Position numbers and translations under genes: made by a program | Shown here: positions 18,386 to 28,887 of the stretch, piece by piece | Position numbering within the stretch: the first letter of the stretch is position 1 | How the letters are laid out: every line of letters begins with the position of its first letter | The notes under the pieces: model-generated | Database searches by the model: none | What the model was told of the DNA's origin: nothing | The model's input: the letters and a program-made list of their open reading frames with translations, nothing else | NCBI GenBank assembly: GCA_019637175.1 | Contig: JAHBWD010000011.1 | Location: forward strand, 124,001 to 188,000 | Direction of reading: 5' to 3' | Source of the DNA: Labilithrix sp. | Lineage (GTDB): Bacteria; Myxococcota_A; Polyangia; Polyangiales; Polyangiaceae | DNA length: 64,000 bases

Positions 18386-18907
18386 ATGGGCGCGCCGGCG
18401 AAGAAGAGCGACCCGAAGAAGGGCGCCAAGGACAAAGACGCGCCGATCGAGAAGGTCATCATCACCAATCGCCGCGCGACCTTCGACTACGCGATCGAGC
18501 AGCGCTTCGAGGGCGGGCTCGTCCTCGTGGGCAGCGAGGTCAAGTCGATGCGCGCCGGCCTCGTCGAGATGGTCGACGCGTACGCGACGGTCGAGCGCGG
18601 CGAGCTGTGGCTCAAGCAGCTCTACGTCGCGCCGTTCGTGCAAGCGACGGCGTTTCCCCACGAGCCGCGGCGGAGCCGCAAGGTGCTCGTCCACGCCGCG
18701 GAGATCGCCAAGATCGATCGCTCGATCATGCGCGAGGGCTACACGCTCGTCCCGCTCCGCTTGTATTTCCGGCGCGGCGTGGTGAAGGTGGAGCTCGGGC
18801 TCGCGAAGGGCAAGAAGGTCCACGACAAGCGCGCCGACATCAAAGCGAAAGACGCCGACCGCGAGGCGCGCGTCGCGATGGGGCGCGCGCGCAAGGAGCG
18901 CGGATGA
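18386..18907 (+). CDS. smpB: SsrA-binding protein SmpB
   Basis: 173 residues, slightly longer than the usual ~155 because of a Lys/Asp-rich N-terminus. Family motifs: VIITNRRATFDYAIEQRFE, GLVLVGSEVKSMRAG, the conserved ELWLKQLYVAP and LVPLRLYFRRG, and a basic tail (KGKKVHDKRADIKAKDADRE). SmpB binds tmRNA and delivers it to stalled ribosomes for trans-translation. No tmRNA gene was recognised in this window. Its stop overlaps the next start as ATGA. Confidence 0.97.
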   Translation: MGAPAKKSDPKKGAKDKDAPIEKVIITNRRATFDYAIEQRFEGGLVLVGSEVKSMRAGLVEMVDAYATVERGELWLKQLYVAPFVQATAFPHEPRRSRKVLVHAAEIAKIDRSIMREGYTLVPLRLYFRRGVVKVELGLAKGKKVHDKRADIKAKDADREARVAMGRARKERG

Positions 18908-19164
18908 GCGCTCACCTCGCGTGGGCGAAGGGCGGCGAGGCGTCGTTTCTCACGGTCGACGACGACGCGGTGACGCTCCGCTCGACGATCCCTTCGCCCC
19001 CGGGCTCGCGCCTCGAAGGCAAGCTCGCCTCCGGCGACACGCCGATCAAGATCAAGATCCACGGCAGCAAGCTCGAGCCCGACGGCAGCTTCACGCTGAA
19101 GGGGCGCCTCCTCGACGCGAGCCGCGGCACGCGCGATCGCGTCGCGTCGCTCGTGATCTCGTGA
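18904..19164 (+). CDS. Small protein, possibly PilZ-like
   Basis: 86 residues starting at an ATG that overlaps the smpB stop by 4 bp, so it is translationally coupled. The sequence is beta-rich: DDDAVTLRSTIPSPPGSRLEG, then IKIKIHGSKL and SFTLKGRLLDASRGTR. The spacing resembles the barrel strands and GRL...R segment of small PilZ-type domains, but the RxxxR c-di-GMP motif is not evident, so the family is uncertain. Codon use is like the neighbours. It may be an accessory to smpB only by position. Confidence 0.6.
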   Translation: MSAHLAWAKGGEASFLTVDDDAVTLRSTIPSPPGSRLEGKLASGDTPIKIKIHGSKLEPDGSFTLKGRLLDASRGTRDRVASLVIS

Positions 19165-19200
19165 GCCACGAAAGGCGACCGGCAGGCGTATCCTTGGCGG

Positions 19201-21027
<1,827 letters not shown>

Positions 21028-21074
21028 CCCGGGAGTGCCTTTACGCCGCGCGCGCGGTGGTGCACAAAGGAGCG

Positions 21075-22139
21075 ATGGCCAAGCGCAGTGAGACCTCGAC
21101 CGAGAGAGAGCCTCGCGCGATCGACGCCGCGGCGCAGGGCGACGACGCTCCCTTCGAGCGCTCGCTGCGCCCGCGCACGCTCGACGACTACATCGGCCAG
21201 ACGAAGCACAAGGACAACCTCCGCGTCTTCGTCGAGGCGGCGAAGCGCCGCGGAGAGCCGCTCGATCACCTCCTCTTGTGCGGGCCGCCCGGCCTCGGCA
21301 AGACGACGCTGGCGCAGATCCTCGCGCACGAGATGGGCGTCGATCTGCACATGACGAACGGTCCGGTCGTCGAGCACAAAGGCGCGCTCGCGGGGCTGCT
21401 CACGAAGCTCGGCAAGAACGACATCCTCTTCATCGACGAGATCCATCGCCTGAACCCGGTCGTCGAAGAGAGCCTCTATCCGGCGATGGAAGACTTTCGC
21501 ATCGACGTCATGACGGGCGACGGCGCGTTCGCTTCGTCGATCCAGATCCCGGTGCAGCCGTTCACGCTCATCGGCGCGACCACGCGGACGGGGCTCCTCA
21601 CCGCGCCGCTTCACTCGCGCTTCGGTCAGATCATCCGCCTCGACTTCTATCCGCCGGAGGATCTCGCGCGCATCGTCGAGCGGAGCGCGAGCCTCCTCGG
21701 CGTCGAGATCGCCGGCGCCGCGGCGACCGCGATCGCGCGGCGCGCGCGCGGCACGCCGCGCGTCGCGAACCGCCTGCTGCGCCGCGTGCGCGACTTCGCC
21801 GAGGTGCTCGGCACGGGCAAGATCGACGAGTCGATCGTGATCAAGTCGTGCGAGCGGCTCGACGTCGACGGCGCGGGCTTCGACGAGATGGACCGGCGGC
21901 TCCTCCGCATCATCATCGACGACTACGACGGAGGCCCGGTGGGGGTGGAGACGCTCGCGGCCGCGCTGGGCGAGCCCCGCGACACGGTGGAAGACGTCTA
22001 CGAGCCCTACCTCCTCCAGCAGGGGTTTTTGGGTCGCACCCCCCGGGGGCGGGTCGCGACCCGCAAGGCTTACGAGCACCTGCGCGTGCCGTTCGCCGGC
22101 CCTGCGGTGGCCAAGCAAAAGGACTTGTTCGACGAATAA
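21075..22139 (+). CDS. ruvB: Holliday junction branch-migration helicase RuvB
   Basis: 354 residues from the ATG at 21075. AAA+ motifs are complete: Walker [13 protein letters not shown], Walker [11 protein letters not shown], sensor [13 protein letters not shown], then the winged-helix C-terminal domain ([34 protein letters not shown]). The entry motif [16 protein letters not shown] is diagnostic. RuvB drives branch migration with RuvA during recombinational repair. ruvA and ruvC are not adjacent. A purine-rich AGGAG at 21068-21072 lies unusually close (2 bases) to the ATG. Confidence 0.97.
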   Translation: MAKRSETSTEREPRAIDAAAQGDDAPFERSLRPRTLDDYIGQTKHKDNLRVFVEAAKRRGEPLDHLLLCGPPGLGKTTLAQILAHEMGVDLHMTNGPVVEHKGALAGLLTKLGKNDILFIDEIHRLNPVVEESLYPAMEDFRIDVMTGDGAFASSIQIPVQPFTLIGATTRTGLLTAPLHSRFGQIIRLDFYPPEDLARIVERSASLLGVEIAGAAATAIARRARGTPRVANRLLRRVRDFAEVLGTGKIDESIVIKSCERLDVDGAGFDEMDRRLLRIIIDDYDGGPVGVETLAAALGEPRDTVEDVYEPYLLQQGFLGRTPRGRVATRKAYEHLRVPFAGPAVAKQKDLFDE

Positions 22140-22178
22140 CCGTTTCCGCTCCTCTATTTCGACCGATACACTTGAAGT

Positions 22179-24233
22179 GTGAGCGGGCCTGTCTTGGTCG
22201 TCGACGACGACATGGTGAGCCGCCATGTCTTGGGCCAGGCGCTGGCCAACGCGAAGCTCGATCACGTCGCGGTCGGGTCGGGCGCCGAGGCGCTCGCCCA
22301 GATCGAGAAGATCCATCCCTCGATCGTCTTGCTCGATCTCGTGATGCCGCCGCCCGACGGCTACCAGATCCTGCGCATCCTCCGCGCGCGCCCGGAGACG
22401 CGCGATCTGCCCGTGGTCGTGCTCACGGCGCTCGACGCCGAAGACGAGATCGCCAAGGCCTTCGAGGCGGGCGCCGACGACTTCGTGAAGAAGCCGTTCA
22501 AGCCCGTCGAGCTCGTCGCGCGCGTTCGCGGTCAGCTCCGCCTCCGCCAGGCGATGGACGCGCTCGCGCGCAAGGAGAAGGACGCGAGCGTCGTGCTCGA
22601 GCTCACGCAGGCGCTCGCGTCGAACCTCGACTTTCGCGGGATCCTCTTCACGGTCGTCCAGCGCATCGCCGAGGTCGCGAAGATCGATCGCGTGTCGATC
22701 GTCCTCGTGCGCGAGCAGGAGCACATCGGCTACGTCGTCGCCGCCTCCGACGACGAGCAGCTGCGCGACCTGCCGATCGATCTCGCGCGCTACCCCGAGA
22801 TCCAGCAGGTGCTCTCGAGCGGCGAGCCGCTCGTCGTCGAAGACGCGACGACGCACCCCTTGATGGAGATCGTGCGCACGACGGGCCCGGGCCCTGCCTT
22901 CGCGTCGCTCTCGATTTTGCCGATCCTCTACGAGGGCCGGCCGATGGGCGTCCTCTTCCTCCGCTCGCGGCGCGCCGGCGCCTTCGCGGAGCGCGAGGTC
23001 GCGCTCTGCCAGACGATCGCGAGCGCGATGGCCATCGCGCTGCGCAACGCGCGCATCCTCCAGTCGCTGCGCGATCAGACGCAGCAGGTCACCGTCGCGC
23101 GCTTCGAGGCCGAGCGGCGCATGCGCTCGCTCCAGCGCTACGCCGACTTCTTCGACAGCTCCGCCGACGGCATCGTCGTCATCGACGCCGAAGGACGCCT
23201 CCTCTTCTCCAACCCGAAGGCGCGCGAGATCACCGGCTACGACGAGCAGGATCTCCGCGGGCGGCGCCTCGGCGACATCTTCTCCAACGAAGAGGTCGGC
23301 CTCGCGCACGATCTGCGCACCGGCTTCATGCAGGGCAAGTTCCCGAAGGACGTCGACATCAAGATCACGACGCGCGACGATCGGAAGCTCATCGTCAACG
23401 TGAGCTTCGCGAGCGTGCTCCGGGAAGACGGCGCGGTGCTCTGCTCGTTTCGCGACGTCACGCGCCAGCGCGAGGTCGAGGCCGAGCTCGTCAAGACGAA
23501 AGACTTCCTCCAGCGCGTCATCGACTCGTCGGTCGACGCGATCATCAGCGCCGATCTCAAGGGCACGGTCGTCCTCTTCAACCGCGCCGCCGAACGCATC
23601 TACGGCCTCACGGCGAACGACGTCGTCGGCACCAACGTGCGCGCGCTCTACCCCGAGGGCACGGCGCAGATGATCATGCGGATGATCCGCGCCGGAAGCG
23701 GCCGCGTCGAGGGCCTCAAGGTCGACGTCGTCGACGCGGCGGGCGCGCCCGTGCCGGTGTCGCTCTCCGGCGCGCTCATCTTCGAGGGCGAGACCGCGGT
23801 CGGCAGCGTCGGCATCTTCACCGATCTGCGCGAGAAGATGCGGATGGAGCAGCGCCTCCAGCAGGCGCAAGAGCAGATCCTCGCGCAGGAGCGGCAGGCG
23901 ATCGTCGCCGAGCTCGCGGGCGCGGCGGCGCACGAGCTGAACCAGCCGCTCACGAGCGTCCTCAACTACGCCACGCTCCTCCGTCGCCTGCTCACCGCGG
24001 GCACGCCGGCGTCGGGCGCCGCCGAGGTCATCGAGGGCGAGGCCGAGCGCATGGCCGAGATCGTCCGGAAGATCGGCAAGATCACGAAGTACGAGACGAA
24101 GAGCTACGTCGGTAAACAGAAGATCCTCGACCTCGATCGCGCGAGCGAAGAGGTGCCGGCCGCCGAGCCGGCCTCGGCCTCGACGCGAACGAGCGAGTCT
24201 CTTCGCGGATCCATCGCTCCGGAGAGGGAGTGA
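22179..24233 (+). CDS. REC-GAF-PAS-PAS-HisKA protein lacking a kinase ATPase domain
   Basis: 684 residues from a GTG. Domains in order: receiver (1-120; DDD acidic pocket, phospho-acceptor Asp in IVLLDLVMPP, Lys in VKKPFKP); GAF (about 140-290); a short coiled coil; PAS (about 320-440, FFDSSADGIVVIDAEGR); PAS (about 440-560, VIDSSVDAIISADLKG); coiled coil; and a HisKA-like helix pair with AAHELNQPLTSVLNYATLL (about 585-605). The protein then ends in a low-complexity tail: no N, G1, F or G2 boxes of the HATPase domain are present. It may be phosphorylated by the kinase encoded immediately downstream. Confidence 0.9.
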   Translation: MSGPVLVVDDDMVSRHVLGQALANAKLDHVAVGSGAEALAQIEKIHPSIVLLDLVMPPPDGYQILRILRARPETRDLPVVVLTALDAEDEIAKAFEAGADDFVKKPFKPVELVARVRGQLRLRQAMDALARKEKDASVVLELTQALASNLDFRGILFTVVQRIAEVAKIDRVSIVLVREQEHIGYVVAASDDEQLRDLPIDLARYPEIQQVLSSGEPLVVEDATTHPLMEIVRTTGPGPAFASLSILPILYEGRPMGVLFLRSRRAGAFAEREVALCQTIASAMAIALRNARILQSLRDQTQQVTVARFEAERRMRSLQRYADFFDSSADGIVVIDAEGRLLFSNPKAREITGYDEQDLRGRRLGDIFSNEEVGLAHDLRTGFMQGKFPKDVDIKITTRDDRKLIVNVSFASVLREDGAVLCSFRDVTRQREVEAELVKTKDFLQRVIDSSVDAIISADLKGTVVLFNRAAERIYGLTANDVVGTNVRALYPEGTAQMIMRMIRAGSGRVEGLKVDVVDAAGAPVPVSLSGALIFEGETAVGSVGIFTDLREKMRMEQRLQQAQEQILAQERQAIVAELAGAAAHELNQPLTSVLNYATLLRRLLTAGTPASGAAEVIEGEAERMAEIVRKIGKITKYETKSYVGKQKILDLDRASEEVPAAEPASASTRTSESLRGSIAPERE

Positions 24234-24238
24234 CCATC

Positions 24239-25516
24239 ATGAGTCGATCGGCCAGAAGCGACCGTGAGAGCTCCGAGCGCGTGACGGTCTCCTCCGTGCC
24301 CATCAGCCGCGAGACGCTGGTGCCGCTGACGAGCGCGGTCGACGTGGAGGCCGCCTGGCTCGATCGCCTCGTCGTCGCCGCGTGCGAGATGCCCGTCTCC
24401 GAAGGGCAGACGGCGGTGATCGAGTTCATGGTGCGGTCGCTCGGCGAGATCTTCCCCGACTGCGGCGTCGGAGCGTGCCTCGTCGAGCCGCCGGCCTCGC
24501 TGTCGACGCCCGATCTGCGCGCGCTCGGCGAACAGCAGCTCTTCAAGTACGTGCCCGAGGGCGAAGAGCGGCGCGGCGTCGGCATGGATCCCACGCGCCT
24601 CTTCCCTGGCTACGCCTACGAGCGCGTGCTCGACGTGCTCGACGATCCCGCGAGCGGATCGACGCTCCACCTCGCGAGCGACGATCCGCAGCTCGAAGAC
24701 GACGAGTCTCCGATGATGCACGTCGCGCGACGCGCAGCGCTCGCGACCGGCCGCGGCCTCGGCCTCGCGCGCGGTCACGCGAAGGCGACGTTGGACGCGC
24801 GTGATCTGCGCGCGCTCAACTCGCACATGGTCCAGGCCGAGAAGCTCGCGAGCCTCGGGCAGATCGCCGCGGGCGTGGTGCACGAGCTGAACAACCCGCT
24901 GACCTCGATCGTCGCGTACACCGACTGGCTCCTCCGCAAGCAGGGGCCGAACGGCGATCCCGACAGCCTCGAGCGCCTCCGCCGCATCGGCGAGTCGGCG
25001 GGGCGCATCCTCCGCTTCACGCGCGATCTCGTCGCTTACGCGAGGCCGTCGAGCGAGGTGCCGGTGCCCGTCTCGCTGCACACGGTGATCGAGCAGGCGC
25101 TCGCGTTCTGCGAGCACGTGCTCGCGCAGCACGGCGCCGAGGTGCAGCGTGATTTCGCCGAGGGCGTGCCGCCGGTGCTGGGCATGCACGAGCAGCTCGT
25201 CCAGGTCTTCGTGAACCTCTTCACCAACGCCTGTCACGCGATGCCGGCCGACGGCGGTCGCTTGCTCGTGAGCAGCCAGCTCTCGGCCCAGGGCTCGCAC
25301 CTGCACGTCATCGTCGAAGACAACGGCCACGGCATCTCGCTCGAGCACCTCCCGCAGATCTTCGCGCCCTTCTTCACGACCAAGGTCGACGGACGCGGAA
25401 CGGGACTCGGCCTCTCCATCGTGAAGAACATCATGGATAACCACGGCGCCGAGATCCGCGCCGAGCGCGCCGACGGCGGCGCCCGCTTCGTGCTCGTGTT
25501 CCCCGCCAGGAGCTGA
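24239..25516 (+). CDS. Sensor histidine kinase (HisKA + HATPase)
   Basis: About 425 residues. I chose the ATG at 24239 because a strong purine tract GGAGAGGGAG (24221-24230) lies 8 bases before it; a GTG at 24230 overlapping the previous stop is the alternative. The N-terminal ~190 residues have no recognised sensory domain. The HisKA helix holds the phospho-acceptor His in AGVVHELNNPLTSIVAY (about residue 220). The HATPase domain is complete: N box VNLFTNACHAM, G1 VEDNGHGIS, F box APFFTTK, G2 GTGLGLSIVKNI. It is cytosolic and probably acts with the ATPase-less protein just upstream. The last 76 bp recur at 35776-35851. Confidence 0.92.
   Translation: MSRSARSDRESSERVTVSSVPISRETLVPLTSAVDVEAAWLDRLVVAACEMPVSEGQTAVIEFMVRSLGEIFPDCGVGACLVEPPASLSTPDLRALGEQQLFKYVPEGEERRGVGMDPTRLFPGYAYERVLDVLDDPASGSTLHLASDDPQLEDDESPMMHVARRAALATGRGLGLARGHAKATLDARDLRALNSHMVQAEKLASLGQIAAGVVHELNNPLTSIVAYTDWLLRKQGPNGDPDSLERLRRIGESAGRILRFTRDLVAYARPSSEVPVPVSLHTVIEQALAFCEHVLAQHGAEVQRDFAEGVPPVLGMHEQLVQVFVNLFTNACHAMPADGGRLLVSSQLSAQGSHLHVIVEDNGHGISLEHLPQIFAPFFTTKVDGRGTGLGLSIVKNIMDNHGAEIRAERADGGARFVLVFPARS
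25441..25516 (+). repeat. Direct repeat, left copy (3' end of histidine kinase gene)
   Basis: This 76-bp segment ends with the kinase stop codon and matches 35776-35851 at about 68 of 76 positions (61 of the first 63). The flanking DNA on both sides differs between copies. The pair encloses the accessory region and looks like an attL/attR arrangement or a recombination scar. Confidence 0.85.
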
Positions 25517-25610
25517 GCGAGCCTAGGTCGGCGTTCGTGTGCAGCGGGAGAGATGATGGAGAGCGGAAGTGATCTGGCCGTAGAGCTGGGCGAGCTCGCG
25601 ACCCATTCAT

Positions 25611-26003
25611 GTGTCTGCTGTGGACGAGAATCCGAGACCGTGCACGGCTGAGAACGCAGCACATCTCGTCGCGAGCTCTTGGCGACCGATCCTGCGCGCA
25701 ATCGTCGAGCGATTCTCGGAAGGGGACTTCGCCCTCGCGAGCGGAGTCGGGTCTGTGGCGCCAATCCGCGCTGCCACAGCGAGGCGCATAGCCCGATACC
25801 TCAACAGCCGTGGCGAGTCACTGGCCCCCCTGCCAGCCGCGACCTGGAGAACATCCGTCTCCCAGCGGATGGGGACACATTGGGAGGTGCTCGTCGATCT
25901 GTGGACGGTCGAATCAGGGGAAAGCGACCTCGTACTGGCCGTTCGCGTGTTCGAGGGGAAGAGCGGGTTCCGGTTCGAGGTTGACTCCGTACACGTTCCC
26001 TGA
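25611..26003 (+). CDS. Small immunity-like protein (DUF7668-like)
   Basis: 130 residues from a GTG at 25611 (another GTG at 25620 is possible; no good ribosome site is visible). The body follows a pattern I associate with the small DUF7668 family: ILRAIVERFSEGDFAL, SVAPIRAATARRIARYL, then TWRTSVSQRMGTHWEVLVDLWT, LVLAVRVFEG and FEVDSVHVP. The family name is from memory and unverified. It is the first gene inside the region bounded by the histidine-kinase direct repeat. Such orphan small proteins often accompany polymorphic toxins as immunity proteins, but no toxin lies upstream. Confidence 0.6.
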   Translation: MSAVDENPRPCTAENAAHLVASSWRPILRAIVERFSEGDFALASGVGSVAPIRAATARRIARYLNSRGESLAPLPAATWRTSVSQRMGTHWEVLVDLWTVESGESDLVLAVRVFEGKSGFRFEVDSVHVP

Positions 26004-26234
26004 CGGCGCGAGAGCGAGCGGAACACCCCAGCCATCAGCGACGACCGGCCGGTTCCCGCGGAGCGCGTTCTCGCCGTGACCTGTGTACGCCGCGTACGCC
26101 GCGCGTGAACCGCGTTCTCCGCACGGCCGGAACAGGTGATCGGGTCGAGCGGAATACGCACGTCGCGGTAAGGTAGGGGCCATACCGAAGGCGCCCAACG
26201 GGCCGGGTTCTCCCGGAAGCAGGTTGGAGCCAAA

Positions 26235-27017
26235 GTGAAAGAGCAGAAGAAGGTGAAGAAGCGCACCGTCCGGAAAACCACGCTCGAGAAGCGAGCGGTC
26301 TTTCTAGAGTTGATACGGCAGAATGTCGCGACTTACGGACGCCATATCTACTTGGTTTCTGGCGACGCTTGGCCTCGATATGCCTATACGATTGGTTTGA
26401 CAGAGACGCTCGGAAGTGAGCTCATTCTGGCTGGTGGTATTTACTATATGGCAGAATCGGTTCACCGAGTCATCAACGTGCTGGCCGATCGACTTGAAAA
26501 TGGCTGCTCCGTAGATTCGGTGATGAGCGTTGAAGGTCTGGGGGCGTTTGCGCTCGGGCCGACTCGCGACGAGTGGGTCGAACAGCTGATGCTCGGCGCC
26601 GTCGACTACTATCGCGGTCGCCCGGTTGCCGCGCATCAGGTCTTGCCCGCGAGGGAGCACTCGACGATCGATGTTCCGGTGATGAGCGAGCCGTTGGCGA
26701 GCCCCGTCAATCGCGCTTGGAGGTGGCTCGCCGAAGAGTGGCCGTACTCTGTACCAAGAAGATCCACCGCCACGACGAACTTGGCAGCGTTGCGAGGTGC
26801 GCCGATCACGGAAGCCGCGCGGTGGGAGGAAGAGGAGTGGGAGCTCTTCGCGGGACCCGGGCCCGATGTCGAACGTCAGGATGTTCGCGTCGTGCCTCTC
26901 GGCGTCCTGCTCGGCCACGATGAGACCTTGAACGCGGTGGTCAACCTAGCGCCCGGGCAAGGGCTCTGGCGTGACGAGGGTGAGCGCCGATGGCATCCGT
27001 GGGGCGCAACGAAGTGA
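26235..27017 (+). CDS. DUF4262 domain protein
   Basis: 260 residues from a GTG at 26235 with a very basic start (KEQKKVKKRTVRK). YGRHIYLVSGDAWPRYAYTIGL is the DUF4262 hallmark; the family is often found among immunity or stress genes and its biochemistry is unknown. The C-terminal ~100 residues (FAGPGPDVERQDVRVVPLG, LNAVVNLAPGQGLWRD) extend beyond the core domain. The first third has clearly lower GC and many T/A third positions (for example TTGATACGGCAGAATG), unlike neighbouring genes, suggesting recent acquisition. Confidence 0.75.
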   Translation: MKEQKKVKKRTVRKTTLEKRAVFLELIRQNVATYGRHIYLVSGDAWPRYAYTIGLTETLGSELILAGGIYYMAESVHRVINVLADRLENGCSVDSVMSVEGLGAFALGPTRDEWVEQLMLGAVDYYRGRPVAAHQVLPAREHSTIDVPVMSEPLASPVNRAWRWLAEEWPYSVPRRSTATTNLAALRGAPITEAARWEEEEWELFAGPGPDVERQDVRVVPLGVLLGHDETLNAVVNLAPGQGLWRDEGERRWHPWGATK

Positions 27018-27236
27018 CCCGACCGATGGCTCGAGCTCGACGCCGACGCTGATGTTCGACCTGACGGCAACGTGTCGCCCCAGGGAGAGCGTTTTCATGG
27101 CAATTTCCTTCTTGGCGCGGCCGAGAGGGGCGGCGTGGTCACCCTCGAGAAGGCCGTCTTCGCTGCAATGGCTTCGCTCTGCGTGCTCACCACCGGCTGC
27201 GGAGCCGTGGAAATCGCGCCCCCCAAGGCCCCTCAG

Positions 27237-28881
27237 CCTCGATTTCGCTCTCGCGGAACGCCGAGCGTGCGGCGTGGTCGCGTGACGCGTGACCTTGCTG
27301 GGTGATGTCGATTCGGAATCAGGATGGCGGTTCGCGGGCACACGTCCCCCTTTCCCCCAAGCGCAAATGAAGCTGGCCCGTTCGTCAATTGAGCATCGGA
27401 CGCGGAGCAAGGCGGAGCTCCCATCGACCACCCGAACGAAGGAGACGAGCCGGCACGCAGATGCAGGTGCGGCGAATCCAGCTGGCCTGCCAAGAGAGGT
27501 CCGCGCTGACTTTCGTGGCGACCCATCGGCGCATGAGATTGTACGCGAGGAGCTTGATGAGGAGCGCAGCCTCGTTCGCATCGAACACCGAGGTCGAGAC
27601 CTTCCCGATGCCGAAGCCGTTCTTCAACTCGGCGATGACGGGTTCGATACCGGCGCGATCGTCGTAGAGGCGAGCCAGTTCGTCGGCGGACCGATCCCAG
27701 TCGTTGGTGATGTAGACGTGGACGGAGAAGTCGAGGTCCTGCCAGAGCTCGACCTGCCTCCCGCTGTCACGTTCGTTCGTTCGGACGGCGAAGACGCGAT
27801 ACTTGCCCTGCGGCCAGTCCTCGCGCTCGAACGGAATCTCGGCGACCTGACGCGTTGGTCGATCGAGCGCGTCGCGATCGACGGTGTCCCACGACGGCGT
27901 CTGCCAGATCACGGCGCTGAGCAAGTTCGGAGTGAGCTTCGCCTTCACGAGGAAGTAGTCCTTCGCATCGTCGATCGCCTTCATGAGCGCGGCGCAGTCG
28001 CCGCCCGCGTCGATCCGAACGGTGACGGTCGTCTTGGGTGCCGCCTCGCGAAGCCGTCCGAGCCATTGCGTCAGGTCCTCGGCATCGCCGCCGCCCAAAC
28101 TCGTGTCACCGGGTCGGAGTCGCGCACCAAGGAGTGTGTTCGTCTCGGCGATGCGAGCCAGGATCGGGTGGTAGCTCGGACGCGCGTGGTAACGCGGGTT
28201 CGATCCGAGTCGTGCGCCTTCCTGTTCACCGAAGACCGGGGTGACGGTCGTGTCGATGTCGACCGTGAGCTCCCGCCAACGTTTCGCGCGGACGGGCTCG
28301 AGGCCCTGCTCTGCGACGAGTGCCTCGAGGTTCTCGAGATCTTCGGGACCAAAGCGGCGAAGATCGTCGTAGAGGATGTCGACGCTCGGGACCGCTCCGC
28401 CCGCGAGATGCGTGAAGAGGGGATCGCCGGCGAGCCATTCGAGGTCGAAGACACGCTTCGCGCCGACGAGCGCAGCATCGATGAGCAGCTGCATCTGCGT
28501 GTGCATCGGGTAGACGACGCGTCGTCCGCGCTTCAGGTATCCGAACTGCTCGCGCAGCTCCTGTCCGATGCCCTCCGCTTGAACGAAGGCGTTGAACGAG
28601 GCGAGCCCGCCGAAGGCCGAGAGGCTCGAATCCCTCTTACCCAACCGCAGTGCTCCTGCATTCGCGCGTCGAACCCGACAATTCGCCGCTTGCCAGTCCC
28701 ACCCCTCGGGCCTCTTGCTTCCTACGCTCGGCCGTCGCACCTTCGAGGTGCCCGGCGTGCTCTTCCTGGTTTGTCTCATCAACGGCTTCGACGAGCGCGC
28801 CGGGCACTAAATTCCCGAGCTCGCGTCGTTTCGTCAGCCGGCCCGTCACGTCGTCACGCCACGGATGGAGCGAAATCGAGG
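27237..28881 (-). mobile_element. IS1380-family insertion sequence
   Basis: 1645 bp bounded by the 14-bp perfect inverted repeat CCTCGATTTCGCTC (27237-27250 and 28868-28881) and a 5-bp direct target duplication CTCAG (27232-27236, 28882-28886). Size, terminal repeat and duplication length fit IS1380. It carries one transposase gene. It inserted into the left target duplication of the IS4-family element, so it arrived second. Confidence 0.9.
27385..28782 (-). CDS. IS1380-family DDE transposase
   Basis: 465 residues, the normal length for IS1380 transposases, with no internal stop, so it appears intact. DDE signatures: VDIDTTVTPVFGEQEGA (first Asp), VRIDAGGDCAALM (second Asp) and YDDRAGIEPVIAELKNGFG with the catalytic Glu in the YxxR...E motif. 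The start at 28782 (MMRQTRK) gives a somewhat long basic N-terminus; a later start is possible. It catalyses cut-and-paste movement of the element between the CCTCGATTTCGCTC ends. Confidence 0.92.
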   Translation of the reverse strand: MMRQTRKSTPGTSKVRRPSVGSKRPEGWDWQAANCRVRRANAGALRLGKRDSSLSAFGGLASFNAFVQAEGIGQELREQFGYLKRGRRVVYPMHTQMQLLIDAALVGAKRVFDLEWLAGDPLFTHLAGGAVPSVDILYDDLRRFGPEDLENLEALVAEQGLEPVRAKRWRELTVDIDTTVTPVFGEQEGARLGSNPRYHARPSYHPILARIAETNTLLGARLRPGDTSLGGGDAEDLTQWLGRLREAAPKTTVTVRIDAGGDCAALMKAIDDAKDYFLVKAKLTPNLLSAVIWQTPSWDTVDRDALDRPTRQVAEIPFEREDWPQGKYRVFAVRTNERDSGRQVELWQDLDFSVHVYITNDWDRSADELARLYDDRAGIEPVIAELKNGFGIGKVSTSVFDANEAALLIKLLAYNLMRRWVATKVSADLSWQASWIRRTCICVPARLLRSGGRWELRLAPRPMLN

Positions 28882-28887
28882 CTCAGG

